Counted from the stretch's first letter, positions 25,194-35,963 are shown. The stretch is 54,741 nt of DNA from Pseudomonadota bacterium (GCA_014584465.1 JACTMU010000087.1:1-54741); one strand, 5' to 3'. The notes: generated by a model not told the origin, from the sequence alone. Program-made: numbers and translations.

Positions 25194-26234
25194 TTGAAAA
25201 TTTTGCTGAAAACTTTGGTGAGCGCACTCATTTTGATTTCAACTCTCAAACTCTTTGCTCAAAATTGTGAGACAACTCAATTCGAGGTTGAAGGCACTGA
25301 AACTCTCACAATCAAGGGATATCGAGGCAAGGTCATTTTGTCAGGTTCATCCAAGGCAGTGAATTCCAAGGTGCGCAAGAAGGCGCAAGGTCCCTCTCAG
25401 ATCGAGGTGAAAGTTCGTAGAAAGGGGAACCAAGAGGGGTGGGGTTGCACCATTGAAAAGTTGGATCAAGAGATCAAGGTTGAGGTCAGGGGACCATCGA
25501 CAAAAGAGGAGTGGAAGGAGGGGGCTTGGATTTCCAGTTGGCCGGAGTTTGAGTTCGTTGTGACCGGGGGCAATTTGCCCACAGTGGTCTCTTGGTATGA
25601 TGGCGAGCTCGCCATTGAGGGTTGGCATGGAAAGGTTGAGGCTGCAGGGCAGAGACTTCGTGGATCTGTGCGCGAGAACAAGGGAGATTTCAAGATTTTG
25701 GCCCATGAGGGATCGATCAAAGTTGAGAAACATGAAGGGGCATTGTTCATATCTGGTTTTTCTCCTATGGTGGTCTTGAAGTCCATTGAGGGCTCCATCC
25801 GGATTGAAAATTTCTCGGGACCAACCCAAGTCGAAGGGACTCGAGGAAAAGTTTATCTGAAGAGTCAAAAGGGGAAAAGTACGCTTAAGGGCATTGAGGG
25901 CACTTTACGGGTTTTTAATGGAGAGGGGCCCGTCGTCATTCGAGATTTAAAGGGCGCGATCGAAGGAGAGAGTCGTCAAGGCTCAATGGACATAGAGTTG
26001 AAAAAGCTCAGTCAGGTGCGGCTTCGAACGGCCGAGGGCGCCGTCGTGATCAGACCTCCAAAAGATTCAGGGGCCAAGGTGAGCCTTGGAAGCCACGAGG
26101 GACCTCTCTTTGTTCCTCGCTTCTTAAAGGTTTCAAACTATGCCAACATGAAAGTGGCCGCCGGTCGACTGACGGGCGATAAGCCAGGTACAATCCATGT
26201 ACGAACTTTGAAGGGGAAGATTCAGCTTCGGTAG
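25194..26234 (+). CDS. Exported DUF4097-like beta-repeat protein
   Basis: A 346-residue protein with signal peptide LKILLKTLVSALILISTLKLF followed by AQ/N. The mature part is a regular series of short beta repeats with glycine turns (GYRGKVILSGSS, GWHGKVEAAGQ, HEGSIKVEKHEGALFISG, IEGSIRIENFSG, GVIE-type ladders up to HVRTLKGKIQLR). This is the right-handed beta-helix-like pattern of DUF4097/adhesin-type domains. Location is probably periplasmic or on the outer membrane. The TTG start at 25194 follows AGGAGG by five bases and gives a compact signal peptide; the in-frame ATG at 25176 precedes that Shine-Dalgarno site and is rejected. Function unknown. Confidence 0.6.
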   Translation: MKILLKTLVSALILISTLKLFAQNCETTQFEVEGTETLTIKGYRGKVILSGSSKAVNSKVRKKAQGPSQIEVKVRRKGNQEGWGCTIEKLDQEIKVEVRGPSTKEEWKEGAWISSWPEFEFVVTGGNLPTVVSWYDGELAIEGWHGKVEAAGQRLRGSVRENKGDFKILAHEGSIKVEKHEGALFISGFSPMVVLKSIEGSIRIENFSGPTQVEGTRGKVYLKSQKGKSTLKGIEGTLRVFNGEGPVVIRDLKGAIEGESRQGSMDIELKKLSQVRLRTAEGAVVIRPPKDSGAKVSLGSHEGPLFVPRFLKVSNYANMKVAAGRLTGDKPGTIHVRTLKGKIQLR

Positions 26235-26295
26235 CTCTTGTGGCCAGATTCGAATTTGGGTTGACAGCCCGGGCAACTTGCCCCAACCTTGCGGC

Positions 26296-27657
26296 ATGGC
26301 TCATACAAAACGTAAGGGTTCCAAAGCGCCCTCTCAACGGAAGGTATTGAAGAGCACTGGGAGTGTGAAAGGCAAAATGGCAACCAACAAGAAATCGGCA
26401 GTGGCTAAGACTTCATCAAAAAGTGGCAGTAAGGCGACCAAAAGCGGGGGTGGAACGGGCAAGGTGCGTGGCAGTGCTGGCAAAGGTGCGAGCAAAGGCG
26501 GTGCTGACGCAAAGAAGAAGCTCGCTGGAAAAGTGGCTCAGACCAAGGATTTGAGTAAGATCTCCGTAAAGAAGTCTTCGGGAGGCAAGCAGGCCCTAAA
26601 ATCAGCTTCCGGAAAACAGACCAGTGAGGTCGGATCAACGAAGGCTAAGGCGAAGAGCGTGAAGCTCACCCCGAGTCCGAAGCAGAGTGAGAAGGCTGCG
26701 ACCCAAGCAGCGAAAAAGGGTGGCATTGGCCAAGCCATCAAGGGCGCTGTTGACGTTGTGGCAAAGAGGGTTTCCGAGGCGGTGTCGGGTGGCCCAACCC
26801 CAAAGAGCAAGTCTGATAAGAAGGGAAAGAAAACCCAATCAGCACCTACTGCGAAGTCCTCTGAGTCCAAGAAGAGTGTCGCAAAGTCATCTGAGCCTAA
26901 GATGACTTCAACAAAGTCGTCTGAGCCCAAGATGACTTCATCCAAGTCATCTGAGCCCAAGATGACTTCAACAAAGTCATCTGAGCCCAAGATGACTTCA
27001 ACAAAGTCATCTGAGCCCAAGATGACTTCATCCAAGTCATCTGAGCTTAAGAAGAGTTCATCGAAATCATCTTCTGAGGTGAAGGCGGGTTCGTCCAAGA
27101 GTCCGGTGGGTAAGTCCAGTAAGAGTTCTGGAAAGGTTGACCAAAAGAGTCCCTCAAAGAAAGGGAGTGGGTCTGGAGAGGCTTTGGCTTCTCAAAAGCA
27201 GGCCGAATCGGGTTCCAAGGGGGGAGCGGCAGCACCCGTTGGCACAGTCACCACCACCATCAAGCCTCATGAGACTCCTAAAGAGGTGGTGCTGACCGAC
27301 GCCGAGGGGCGACGATATTGTCGCGTTCGAGAGTGTGATCAGATTGCAATGGTTGATACCTACTGTCGGTATCACTATCTTTTGAATTGGAAGAAGATCC
27401 AGGTCCGCAAAAGAATTCTCGCCAATGGGAAATTGCGATCCTATTTGGAGGAGCTGACTTCCCGTTATCCTGACAAATACCTTGAGATGATTCATAGAGA
27501 TCTAAGAACTGACGACGACTTCATTGCGGCCATCAATGAGCTAGGCATTGATGAGAGCGGGTTCGATACGGAGTACGAGGATGAGGCACAAACCTACATT
27601 CAAGAGGTTCGTGGTGTTGGGGAGAGCTCAGGGGCTCGAGACGACGACGAATATTAG
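26296..27657 (+). CDS. Histone H1-like Lys/Ser-rich protein with C-terminal Cys/His motif
   Basis: A 453-residue protein in two parts. Residues 1 to about 330 are of low complexity, rich in Lys, Ser, Ala and Gly, including ten-residue tandem repeats KSSEPKMTST. This resembles histone H1 tails and other nucleoid proteins that bind DNA non-specifically. Residues 340-400 are ordered: RRYCRVRECDQIAMVDTYC, then RYH, giving C-x4-C-x9-C-x2-H, a possible zinc knuckle, followed by helices RSYLEELTSRYPDKYLEMI and an acidic tail ending ARDDDEY. The start is uncertain; ATG at 26296 is used. No homologue family is named with confidence. A role as DNA- or nucleic-acid-condensing protein is inference. Confidence 0.6.
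   Translation: MAHTKRKGSKAPSQRKVLKSTGSVKGKMATNKKSAVAKTSSKSGSKATKSGGGTGKVRGSAGKGASKGGADAKKKLAGKVAQTKDLSKISVKKSSGGKQALKSASGKQTSEVGSTKAKAKSVKLTPSPKQSEKAATQAAKKGGIGQAIKGAVDVVAKRVSEAVSGGPTPKSKSDKKGKKTQSAPTAKSSESKKSVAKSSEPKMTSTKSSEPKMTSSKSSEPKMTSTKSSEPKMTSTKSSEPKMTSSKSSELKKSSSKSSSEVKAGSSKSPVGKSSKSSGKVDQKSPSKKGSGSGEALASQKQAESGSKGGAAAPVGTVTTTIKPHETPKEVVLTDAEGRRYCRVRECDQIAMVDTYCRYHYLLNWKKIQVRKRILANGKLRSYLEELTSRYPDKYLEMIHRDLRTDDDFIAAINELGIDESGFDTEYEDEAQTYIQEVRGVGESSGARDDDEY
26854..27063 (+). repeat. Tandem 30-base repeat within the H1-like gene
   Basis: Seven consecutive 30-base units, of the form AAGTCATCTGAGCCCAAGAT plus GACTTCAACA, lie in frame. The middle five are almost identical and differ mainly in ACA versus TCC at the end of the unit. 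Each encodes one KSSEPKMTS(T/S) decapeptide. The array can expand or contract without shifting frame. There are no unique spacers, so it is not a CRISPR array. Confidence 0.9.
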
Positions 27658-27706
27658 AGTTCGGATCTGAAATGAGAGTTCGGATCTGAAACCCGGATCT
27701 GGGCTA
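27658..27706 (+). repeat. Dispersed repeat family B, triple copy
   Basis: Three partial copies of the CGGATCTGAAA core follow each other: GTTCGGATCTGAAATGAGA, GTTCGGATCTGAAA and CCCGGATCTGGGCTAG. They begin at the base after the stop of the H1-like gene and fill most of the gap to the converging gene. The third copy resembles the one at 48367. Confidence 0.55.
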
Positions 27707-27738
27707 GAGGAAAAAATGGGCGATCGATCCGCTGAGAG

Positions 27739-28209
27739 TCACTGGTCGTCCAGTTCGGGATCATCTTCACCGCGAATGAGGCCATGATCGGTCTCACCTA
27801 AGATCTCATCAGCAGCTCGCTCCAGGATTGTGTTGATCGTAGTCATTCGTAAGTGGATCTGGCGGTTGTTGAAAACCACCTCTTTCCAAGAGCGTGGGAA
27901 GTCAGTCTCCTCCTCTTCAAAATAGGTATGAAGCATCGCCACGGAGGCATCCACGCAGAGATGGATCTCATCAAGGACTCTCTTTTTGTCGTAATCTAGG
28001 GATGATTCAAAATTGACTTGACGCAACTTACCTTTTTCTAAATACCCCACGGAGAAGAGGAGCTCAGAGGGATAGATTCGGCCATCTGTAAAAAAATCAC
28101 CCTGCTCAACAGGCTTCTTAAAGTGACTCTTTAGGGCCCGAATCACCTCCTGAAGAAGGTCTTGGGGCAGTGGGGTCCATTTTTTCGATTCCGGTCGTCT
28201 TGGTTCCAT
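27739..28209 (-). CDS. Conserved hypothetical protein
   Basis: A 156-residue acidic protein with no signal peptide or membrane segment. The central part (YPSELLFSVGYLEKGKLRQV, then NFESSLDYDKKRVLDEIHLC) suggests an alpha/beta domain. I recognise no family. It is transcribed away from miaB, with a 105-base divergent promoter region, and converges on the H1-like gene. The start ATG at 28209 opens with MEPRRPESKKW, and there is no strong alternative start. Its reading frame, codon use and plausible composition support it as a real gene. Confidence 0.6.
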   Translation of the reverse strand: MEPRRPESKKWTPLPQDLLQEVIRALKSHFKKPVEQGDFFTDGRIYPSELLFSVGYLEKGKLRQVNFESSLDYDKKRVLDEIHLCVDASVAMLHTYFEEEETDFPRSWKEVVFNNRQIHLRMTTINTILERAADEILGETDHGLIRGEDDPELDDQ

Positions 28210-28255
28210 TGGGCAAAGCTATTTGAGAGGTTTTTGAAAGTCACGTCGGCGGGCG

Positions 28256-28285
28256 TTGACTTCGCGCCTTTAAGTGAACTATGTC
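28256..28285 (+). promoter_or_regulatory. Candidate sigma-70-type promoter for miaB
   Basis: TTGACT at 28256-28261 matches five of six bases of the -35 consensus, and TATGTC at 28280-28285 is a weak -10 with an 18-base spacer. It lies upstream of the AGGAGG that precedes the miaB GTG start. Support is by match and position only. Confidence 0.35.
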
Positions 28286-28314
28286 TCACTCAAGCATGAG
28301 GAGGTGCAAAAGTC

Positions 28315-29649
28315 GTGTCAGGTCAGACAGAAAAGGGTGTCTACATTTCAACTTATGGCTGCCAGATGAATGTGAATGATTCGGAGAGGATCTTTTCTCT
28401 TTTGGAAATGGCCAACTTCACGCCGGTAAGTTCCCCTGAGGAGGCCTCACTCATCATCATCAACACATGCAGTGTGCGAGAAAAGCCAGTTCATAAGGTT
28501 CACTCCGAAGTGGGGCGTTATCGAAAATTGAAAGAGACCAATCCCAAGTTGCGAATTGGCATCGGAGGGTGTGTTGGCCAACAAGAGAAGGAGCGACTCC
28601 TCAAGGATCTTCCGCTGGTGGACTTTGTTTTTGGGACCGATGCCATTGATCTTCTGCCCGAGCTTGTGGGACGGGTTGAAGAGGGGGAGGGTCACCTCTC
28701 GGCAACTCGGTTTGAGTATCAAAAGCCCTACCAGATTGAGACGCTTGTTCGCGCTCCCGGAGTTTCGACCTTTGTGAATGTGACGAAGGGGTGTGATAAT
28801 TTTTGCACCTTCTGTGTGGTTCCCTATACAAGGGGTCGAGAACGCAGTCGTGGACTTGAAGAGATCGTACGAGACATCAAGAGTTTGGTGAGTCGAGGTG
28901 TGCGCGAAGTCACTCTTCTTGGTCAAAATGTGAACTCCTACCGTTCGCCAAATGGGGGGGATTTTGCGGACCTCTTGGAACAGGTGGCTCTTCAGAGCGG
29001 TCTTGTGCGAATTCGATTTACCACGAGCCATCCCAAAGATTTTGATGAAAAGCTTGTTCAAGTTATTTCGAAATATCATCCACAAGTATGTGAATACATT
29101 CATCTTCCGTTTCAATCAGGGAGCAGCGAAGTGCTGACCCGAATGAACCGGGGATACACAAGATCGGAGTACATCGAAAAGATCGCAATGATTCGCAACT
29201 ACTTGCCGCAGGTCGTCTTTTCTTCTGATGCCATCGTGGGATTTCCTGGAGAGAGCGAAGAGCAATTTGAAGAGACCTTGTCTCTGGTGGAAGAGGTTGG
29301 GTATGAGACTCTTTTTGCTTTTAAATATAGCCCTCGCCCCTTTACAAAGGCCGCTCGTTTTGGTGATCAGATCGATGAAACCACCAAAGGGCGTCGGCTG
29401 ACTGCACTTCTTGAGGTTCAAGATAGGCGAGCGCGTCAGCTTGTGGAGCGCTATCGTGGAACCACCACGGAAGTGCTCGTGGAGAATCGGGACGAGAAGA
29501 CGGGACTTCTTTCGGGGCGCTCATCTCAAAATAAGTTGGTTTTTTTTGAGGGAGAGCTTGATCTCATCGGAAAGATGGTCTTTGTTAGAGTCACTGAGGT
29601 GCAACCATCTGTGTTTCGTGGAGAAATGATCGGTGATAAGTTCAACTGA
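28315..29649 (+). CDS. miaB: tRNA-2-methylthio-N6-dimethylallyladenosine synthase
   Basis: MiaB is a radical-SAM methylthiotransferase that modifies A37 of tRNAs reading UNN codons. The 444-residue protein has the three domains in order. The N-terminal UPF0004 domain has STYGCQMNVNDSE and further cysteines in INTCSVREK and IGGCVGQQE that hold the auxiliary cluster. The radical-SAM domain has the CxxxCxxC motif in GCDNFCTFCVVPYTRGRERS. A C-terminal TRAM domain follows from about residue 375. The start is GTG at 28315, 9 bases after AGGAGG. The stop overlaps the start of the DUF151 gene, so this begins a run of closely packed plus-strand genes to guaA. Confidence 0.95.
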   Translation: MSGQTEKGVYISTYGCQMNVNDSERIFSLLEMANFTPVSSPEEASLIIINTCSVREKPVHKVHSEVGRYRKLKETNPKLRIGIGGCVGQQEKERLLKDLPLVDFVFGTDAIDLLPELVGRVEEGEGHLSATRFEYQKPYQIETLVRAPGVSTFVNVTKGCDNFCTFCVVPYTRGRERSRGLEEIVRDIKSLVSRGVREVTLLGQNVNSYRSPNGGDFADLLEQVALQSGLVRIRFTTSHPKDFDEKLVQVISKYHPQVCEYIHLPFQSGSSEVLTRMNRGYTRSEYIEKIAMIRNYLPQVVFSSDAIVGFPGESEEQFEETLSLVEEVGYETLFAFKYSPRPFTKAARFGDQIDETTKGRRLTALLEVQDRRARQLVERYRGTTTEVLVENRDEKTGLLSGRSSQNKLVFFEGELDLIGKMVFVRVTEVQPSVFRGEMIGDKFN

Positions 29650-30171
29650 AGAGCAGATTGATTCAGGCGTTTACGATGAGGTGCCCAAAAACGAGGAGGA
29701 GAGGCTGGTTGAGGTCTTTCCCTATGGAATTACGGTGGGTGCCGAGGGAAGCCGCCCGGTTTTGATCTTCAAAGACGAAGAGAAGAGGGAGTCCTTGCCC
29801 GTTTGGGTTCACCCTGTGGATGCGGGTTTGGTAGCCTTGAACACGGAGGGGTCGGCCCTTCCCTTTTCTTCTCACCATGTGACTTCGAAACTCTTTGATT
29901 TTATGAAGCTCAAGATGACCTCCTGTATCTTTGTGGAGCTTGTCGGACACCATCAATATGTGGACCTTCTGTTCAGCGGAGCAAAAAAGGTGAAGCTCAG
30001 AATGAGAGCAGACTCTGTGATGTCACTCTGTCTCTATTTGAAGGCCAGGTTCTTTTGCACCAAGAAGTTCATCGGGGCGTGCCGCGAAGTGAGCGTTGAG
30101 ATGGAGGGGGTTGAAAAGGGACTTAAGATCGATGCGGGGATTTTGGAGAAAGACCACCCCTATTGGAATTG

Positions 30172-30172
<1 letters not shown>
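29633..30172 (+). CDS. DUF151 (bifunctional nuclease-like) protein
   Basis: A 179-residue cytoplasmic protein. The segment SLPVWVHPVDAGLVALNTEG and the following FSSHHVTSKLFDFM match the core of DUF151, where homologues read LPIWIGxxEAxAIAL and xRPxTHDLL. Plant members have nuclease activity; bacterial members are mostly uncharacterised. The conserved Arg-Pro before the histidine is replaced here by Phe-Ser-Ser-His, so activity is uncertain. It starts with GTG inside the 3' end of miaB (17-base overlap) and its stop overlaps the next start in TGATG, indicating a single transcript. Confidence 0.65.
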
Positions 30173-32161
<1,989 letters not shown>

Positions 32162-32180
32162 AAGAAAAGAGGGGGCGATA

Positions 32181-33707
32181 TTGGTTCAAGGCGGAGTGGT
32201 CATTCTCGATTTTGGTTCACAGGTCACACAGCTCATCGCACGCCGTTTTCGTGAGTTGGGGGTCTATTCGGAGTTGCTGCCCTACCATGCATCCATCGAG
32301 AAGATTCGCGAACTGAAGCCCGTGGGGTTGGTTCTCAGTGGTGGTCCTCAATCGGTTCGAGATCCCCAAGCCCCTCGCCGGGATTTAAAGGAGCTTAAAG
32401 AGATCGCACCCATCTTGGCCATCTGCTATGGGATGCAACTTCTTGCCGATCAGTTCGGGGGCAAAGTGGTCCGTGCCCAAGACGGAGAGTATGGACTCAA
32501 TTTTGTGGAGTGGGAGAGTCAGGCGATGGGTGATCTTCCGCTTCGGCAAAAGGTTTGGATGAGCCATGGAGATGTCGTTGAGACGGCCCCTCAGGGGTTT
32601 CGTGTGGTGGGAGTCTCTGCAGGAAACCACATTGCGGCCATTCAAAGCGAAAAGATTTGGGGTGTTCAGTTTCATCCCGAGGTGGCCCATACAGAAAAGG
32701 GTGTTGAGATTTTGCGCTCTTTTGCCTTTGATCTTTGCAAGGCTCAAGTGACATGGGGGGCCGTTCACATCGTCGACCACCTGGTCGAAGAGATCCAAAA
32801 GCGAGTGGGCTCCACGGATCAAGTTCTATGCGCTTTGAGTGGTGGTGTGGATTCTACCGTCATGGGAGCCCTTCTCACGAAAGCACTTGGTTCTGAGCGA
32901 GTGCACTGTCGATTTGTCAACAATGGTCTGTTGCGAAAAGATGAGTATGAAGAGGTTTTGGCCAACTACAAGTATCTTGGGTTCAATGTGAAGGGGATCG
33001 ATGGGGCGGATCGATTTTTGAATGAGCTTCAAGATGTGGTCGATCCAGAGCAAAAGAGAAAGATCATTGGCCGTGTCTTCATTGAGCTCTTTGAGCAGGA
33101 CACGCAGAAGCTGTCGGTCAACTGGTTGGCTCAAGGGACACTCTATCCCGATGTGATTGAGAGCGTCTCACCCCGCGGAGAGTCTGTGACGATCAAATCT
33201 CACCACAATGTGGGTGGGCTTCCTGCCATGATGAAACTCAAACTCATTGAGCCTCTGCGAGAGCTCTTTAAGGATGAGGTGCGAGCTGTGGGGAAAGAGC
33301 TGGGCCTTCCTCATGAGATTCTTTGGCGCCACCCATTCCCAGGGCCGGGCCTTGCGATTCGGATCATTGGAGCTGTCCATCGAAGCGACCTTGAGCTTCT
33401 TCGAAGTGTGGATGAGATCTATCTTCGTGCACTCAAAGAGGAGAAGCTTTACGACCAGATATGGCAGGCCTTTTCGGTTCTTCTTCCCATTCAAACCGTG
33501 GGAGTGCAGGGAGATGCTCGCACCTATGAGCGCGTGGTGGCCCTTCGAGCGGTCACCTCTTCGGATGCAATGACGGCCGATTGGTTTGAATTCCCACCGA
33601 ACTTCTTACGGAAAGTTTCCAACTTGATCACCAATCAGGTTAAGGGTGTCAATCGAGTTGTGTATGACATCACCAGTAAGCCTCCGGGCACCATTGAGTG
33701 GGAATAA
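32181..33707 (+). CDS. guaA: GMP synthase (glutamine-hydrolysing)
   Basis: GuaA aminates XMP to GMP using glutamine and ATP. The 508-residue protein has an N-terminal class I glutamine amidotransferase domain (nucleophile in ILAICYGMQLLA, histidine and glutamate in QFHPEVAHTEKG), then the ATP-pyrophosphatase domain with LSGGVDSTVMGAL, and the C-terminal dimerisation domain ending RVVYDITSKPPGTIEWE, the highly conserved GuaA tail. The TTG start at 32181 follows a purine-rich AGAGGGGG Shine-Dalgarno. It lies 19 bases after guaB and is the last gene of the packed plus-strand run that begins with miaB. Confidence 0.97.
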   Translation: MVQGGVVILDFGSQVTQLIARRFRELGVYSELLPYHASIEKIRELKPVGLVLSGGPQSVRDPQAPRRDLKELKEIAPILAICYGMQLLADQFGGKVVRAQDGEYGLNFVEWESQAMGDLPLRQKVWMSHGDVVETAPQGFRVVGVSAGNHIAAIQSEKIWGVQFHPEVAHTEKGVEILRSFAFDLCKAQVTWGAVHIVDHLVEEIQKRVGSTDQVLCALSGGVDSTVMGALLTKALGSERVHCRFVNNGLLRKDEYEEVLANYKYLGFNVKGIDGADRFLNELQDVVDPEQKRKIIGRVFIELFEQDTQKLSVNWLAQGTLYPDVIESVSPRGESVTIKSHHNVGGLPAMMKLKLIEPLRELFKDEVRAVGKELGLPHEILWRHPFPGPGLAIRIIGAVHRSDLELLRSVDEIYLRALKEEKLYDQIWQAFSVLLPIQTVGVQGDARTYERVVALRAVTSSDAMTADWFEFPPNFLRKVSNLITNQVKGVNRVVYDITSKPPGTIEWE

Positions 33708-33742
33708 AGTGAAATCACCCAACAGCCTGTCCTGCATCGTCA

Positions 33743-34238
33743 ATGGAACAAGGCCTGGGCCCGACCTTTGTCACAGCGGAACAGTACAATGTGGATCCAA
33801 GCTGGGGCAGTTGCGAGATGATCGTCGACAAACTCTATGCCCTCTATCTTGAGGAGTTGCCCATTGAGAGAGTCTACTACGATTTTGTGATCTTCTGCAT
33901 GCCATTAGGAGGTGATCGATTTTCAGCACGAAGAGACCTTTGAAGGGTATGCTCGTGATTTTCATCAATATGAAGAGATTCGAGCCTACGAACGCGAAAG
34001 AATGAGAAGCGAAAATCCTGAGCTCTTCATCTTGTTGTTCAAGGAGCTTCTGTCCCCTGAGATTTTCGAATTTGTCTACGATTCCATACTTCCAAAGGTG
34101 AATTTTGTTCAGACCTGGAATGCACCTCTTTTTCATCTCGAAGATGGAAGTACGATGAACTCCCGATGGGCCGATGGGACCTTTCGCTCTTGTGGTGGGC
34201 CCTGTCGAGTCATGGTGCCTTCGTCCAATACACCCTAA
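33743..34238 (+). pseudogene. Frameshifted gene of unknown function
   Basis: Two overlapping reading frames look coding. The first (33743-33943) gives a plausible protein up to VYYDFVIFCMP, and the second (from 33912) continues naturally with VIDFQHEETFEGYARDFHQY. Removing one G from AGGAGGTG near 33907-33914 joins them as CMPLEVIDFQHEE. This suggests a one-base insertion, a programmed shift, or a sequencing error. A further frame change near 34190 may also have occurred, because another frame continues with WWALSSHGAFVQYTLMWNG. I recognise no family. It follows guaA without an obvious terminator. Two overlapping small genes remain an alternative. Confidence 0.4.
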
Positions 34239-34286
34239 TGTGGAATGGTCGCAAATCGATCGGTCCTAGGATTCACCATTCAGATC

Positions 34287-34898
34287 TTAGGCATCCATTT
34301 GAAAAGAGTGATCACCGTCTTCTATTGAAACAGCAGTTTCGAAGGATCGAAAGTGATCCCTCTTTAAAAAAAAGTAGAGGGTGCCCAGGGGGAGCCCCAA
34401 CATAAGACCAATGGCGTGAGCACGGTAACTGATCTGTGGATCAAAGCTCGTGGGTCCTAACACAAGCAGTGAAAAACCAGCGCATCGCAGGAGGCGGTTA
34501 GCGATCGTGTATCTTCGCTCGATGAGAAAGAAGAGAGAGAGCCAGCAGCCCGACATCAAGTAGACCGCCCCCGAGGCTCCAAGCAGATGGATCTCCGCAG
34601 GATAGGTCCAAAGGGTTACGGCATTTGCTACGAGGCTGAAGAGACCGATGTAGAGTGGAAAAAGAATCCACCCAAAGTAGCCATTGAGCAAGTAGGCAAA
34701 GACAAAGAGCAGTAGGGAGTTTGAAAGCAAATGTCTGAGGTCTGAGTGGACCAATAGGGAGGAGAGGAGACGCCAATATTGAGATTCATGAAACACAGCT
34801 TTGTGAGTTGCCGATCCATCGGGAATCCATCCCATCCATTGAAGTTTGGAGATCAGAAAGACAATGGCAATGGTCGCCCAGGCGATCCACTTTCCCAT
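34287..34898 (-). CDS. Rhomboid-family intramembrane serine protease
   Basis: A 203-residue protein with about six membrane helices. It has the L1-loop/helix 2 motif LLVHSDLRHLLSNSLLLF (HxxxHxxxN), the nucleophile Ser109 in LLGASGAVYLMSG (GxSG) and the catalytic His161 in YRAHAIGLMLGLPLG. These are the defining features of GlpG-type rhomboids, which cleave membrane-spanning substrates in or near the bilayer. No additional cytoplasmic domain is present. It converges on the frameshifted gene at 33743-34238, and lies 48 bases downstream of the short TIGR02147-type gene with the same orientation. Confidence 0.8.
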   Translation of the reverse strand: MGKWIAWATIAIVFLISKLQWMGWIPDGSATHKAVFHESQYWRLLSSLLVHSDLRHLLSNSLLLFVFAYLLNGYFGWILFPLYIGLFSLVANAVTLWTYPAEIHLLGASGAVYLMSGCWLSLFFLIERRYTIANRLLRCAGFSLLVLGPTSFDPQISYRAHAIGLMLGLPLGTLYFFLKRDHFRSFETAVSIEDGDHSFQMDA

Positions 34899-34946
34899 TC
34901 GGTGGGGCTTTTGAGAGAGGTAGGTCTTGATGATCCGCTGGTCCAG

Positions 34947-35345
34947 TCAAATGCCTCGTAAAGTGGATGGGAAGTCTGCATCTGTTGGGGACTCCCGAAT
35001 GAGAAGATCATGACAGGGCTCCTTCAGAAGTTCCACAGTCCCAGCATAGGGTGTTTCACCATTGGGATCAAATGCGGAGCTGGCTTCGGGGGAGTTGCAG
35101 GCGAGATCTTCAATGGAGCTAAGGCATCGATGGGCCACCTCGGCAGAGGAGAGATCAAAGAGCTCTCCTCCATCGATCACCAACTTAAGGAAATTGGGCG
35201 AGGCATACCCAGCCTTTCGTGCAAAGTAGCGAAAGGAAAAGTAGGTGGTCTTGGCCTTTTGGTAGTCATACATATCTTTAAGGAATGCCCGGTAGTTGTC
35301 GTATTCATAGATGCTTGGTCGAGCCAAAGTTGCAATTTCTAACAT
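34947..35345 (-). CDS. Short TIGR02147-type protein, probably truncated
   Basis: The first 60 residues (SIYEYDNYRAFLKDMYDYQK, then FSFRYFARKAGYASPNFLK and LVIDGG) match the N-terminal DNA-binding-like part of TIGR02147 proteins, common in Bdellovibrionota and Fibrobacteres. Full-length members have about 270-290 residues with a DUF4423 part. Here the protein is only 132 residues and the part after LVIDGGELF departs from the family and reads like unrelated sequence. Either a deletion has removed the middle and end, or this is a minimal paralogue. A regulatory role is inferred for the intact family only. Confidence 0.5.
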   Translation of the reverse strand: MLEIATLARPSIYEYDNYRAFLKDMYDYQKAKTTYFSFRYFARKAGYASPNFLKLVIDGGELFDLSSAEVAHRCLSSIEDLACNSPEASSAFDPNGETPYAGTVELLKEPCHDLLIRESPTDADFPSTLRGI

Positions 35346-35474
35346 ACAGAGATCCTATCGGAATGATTTCCTAAAACCGAAGTTTGAGAATGGTTTGGTG
35401 TATTCCACATGTATTCCTTTGGGTCAGGCCCAGGACGTTGGTCTTGCCCCAAGCTTTCATTTGTGAACCAAACT

Positions 35475-35963
35475 CTATTCAAGAGGTGGCTCACCGCACT
35501 CTAGGACAGGCGGGTAGAGATTCATGCATTCGGTATCTGCGTTTTCATACTTAAGTTCGCCTTGCTGCAGGTAGGGAGCGGTCTTGGCAAAACTCTTAAG
35601 TCCAAATGCTGAGATGGTCATGTAGGTCTCCTTGAGATTCAAGACGCGAACGATGTCGAGTGCGTGGGCTGAGGCCAAGTTCCACCAAGGGATACGAAGC
35701 AGATAGGGTTCACAGGCTTCAGGAATCCACTCCCTATGACCTAAAACCCACAGTTGATTGCGTCGACTCTGCCCAGAGGTGAAATCGATCGTTGTGGCGA
35801 TGAAAAGGTGGTCTCCCGTTGGATCCTCGGAGAGGGCCCATGGATTTCGAATGTAGCCTTTGACCTGTGCGGAGGAGCGATAGATGAGGAGTTGCCCGAA
35901 GATGAGGACAACGCCACCACGGTGCCAAGGGTTTTGGTGCCGGCGGGCGGTCGGCGAAATCTT
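35475..35963 (-). pseudogene. 5'-truncated gene fragment, possible beta-propeller protein
   Basis: An uninterrupted minus-strand frame of 163 codons ends at 35475 and has an in-frame TGA at 35964-35966 just upstream. There is no ATG, GTG or TTG in its first 95 codons. The encoded sequence is convincingly protein-like (GYIRNPWALSEDPTGDHLFI, then WVLGHREWIPEACEPYLLRI). The NPWALSEDPTGDHLF style recalls beta-propeller blades, but this is weak. The C-terminal 67 codons could in theory start at a TTG, but the frame homology clearly extends further. The 5' end has been lost by a deletion or insertion. Confidence 0.5.

Noticed and set aside
25112..25270. Small open frame of 52 codons with ATG and TGAGG just upstream, overlapping the DUF4097-like gene
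   Set aside because: More than half of it reads out of frame through the signal peptide of the exported protein, and the remainder is too short to judge.
26854..27063. Regular repeats that could suggest a CRISPR array
   Set aside because: The units are contiguous, in frame and lack unique spacers.
26538..27098. Long minus-strand open frame opposite the H1-like gene
   Set aside because: It is a by-product of the repetitive, biased composition of the plus-strand gene; its Asp-rich repeats mirror the KSSEPKMT repeats.
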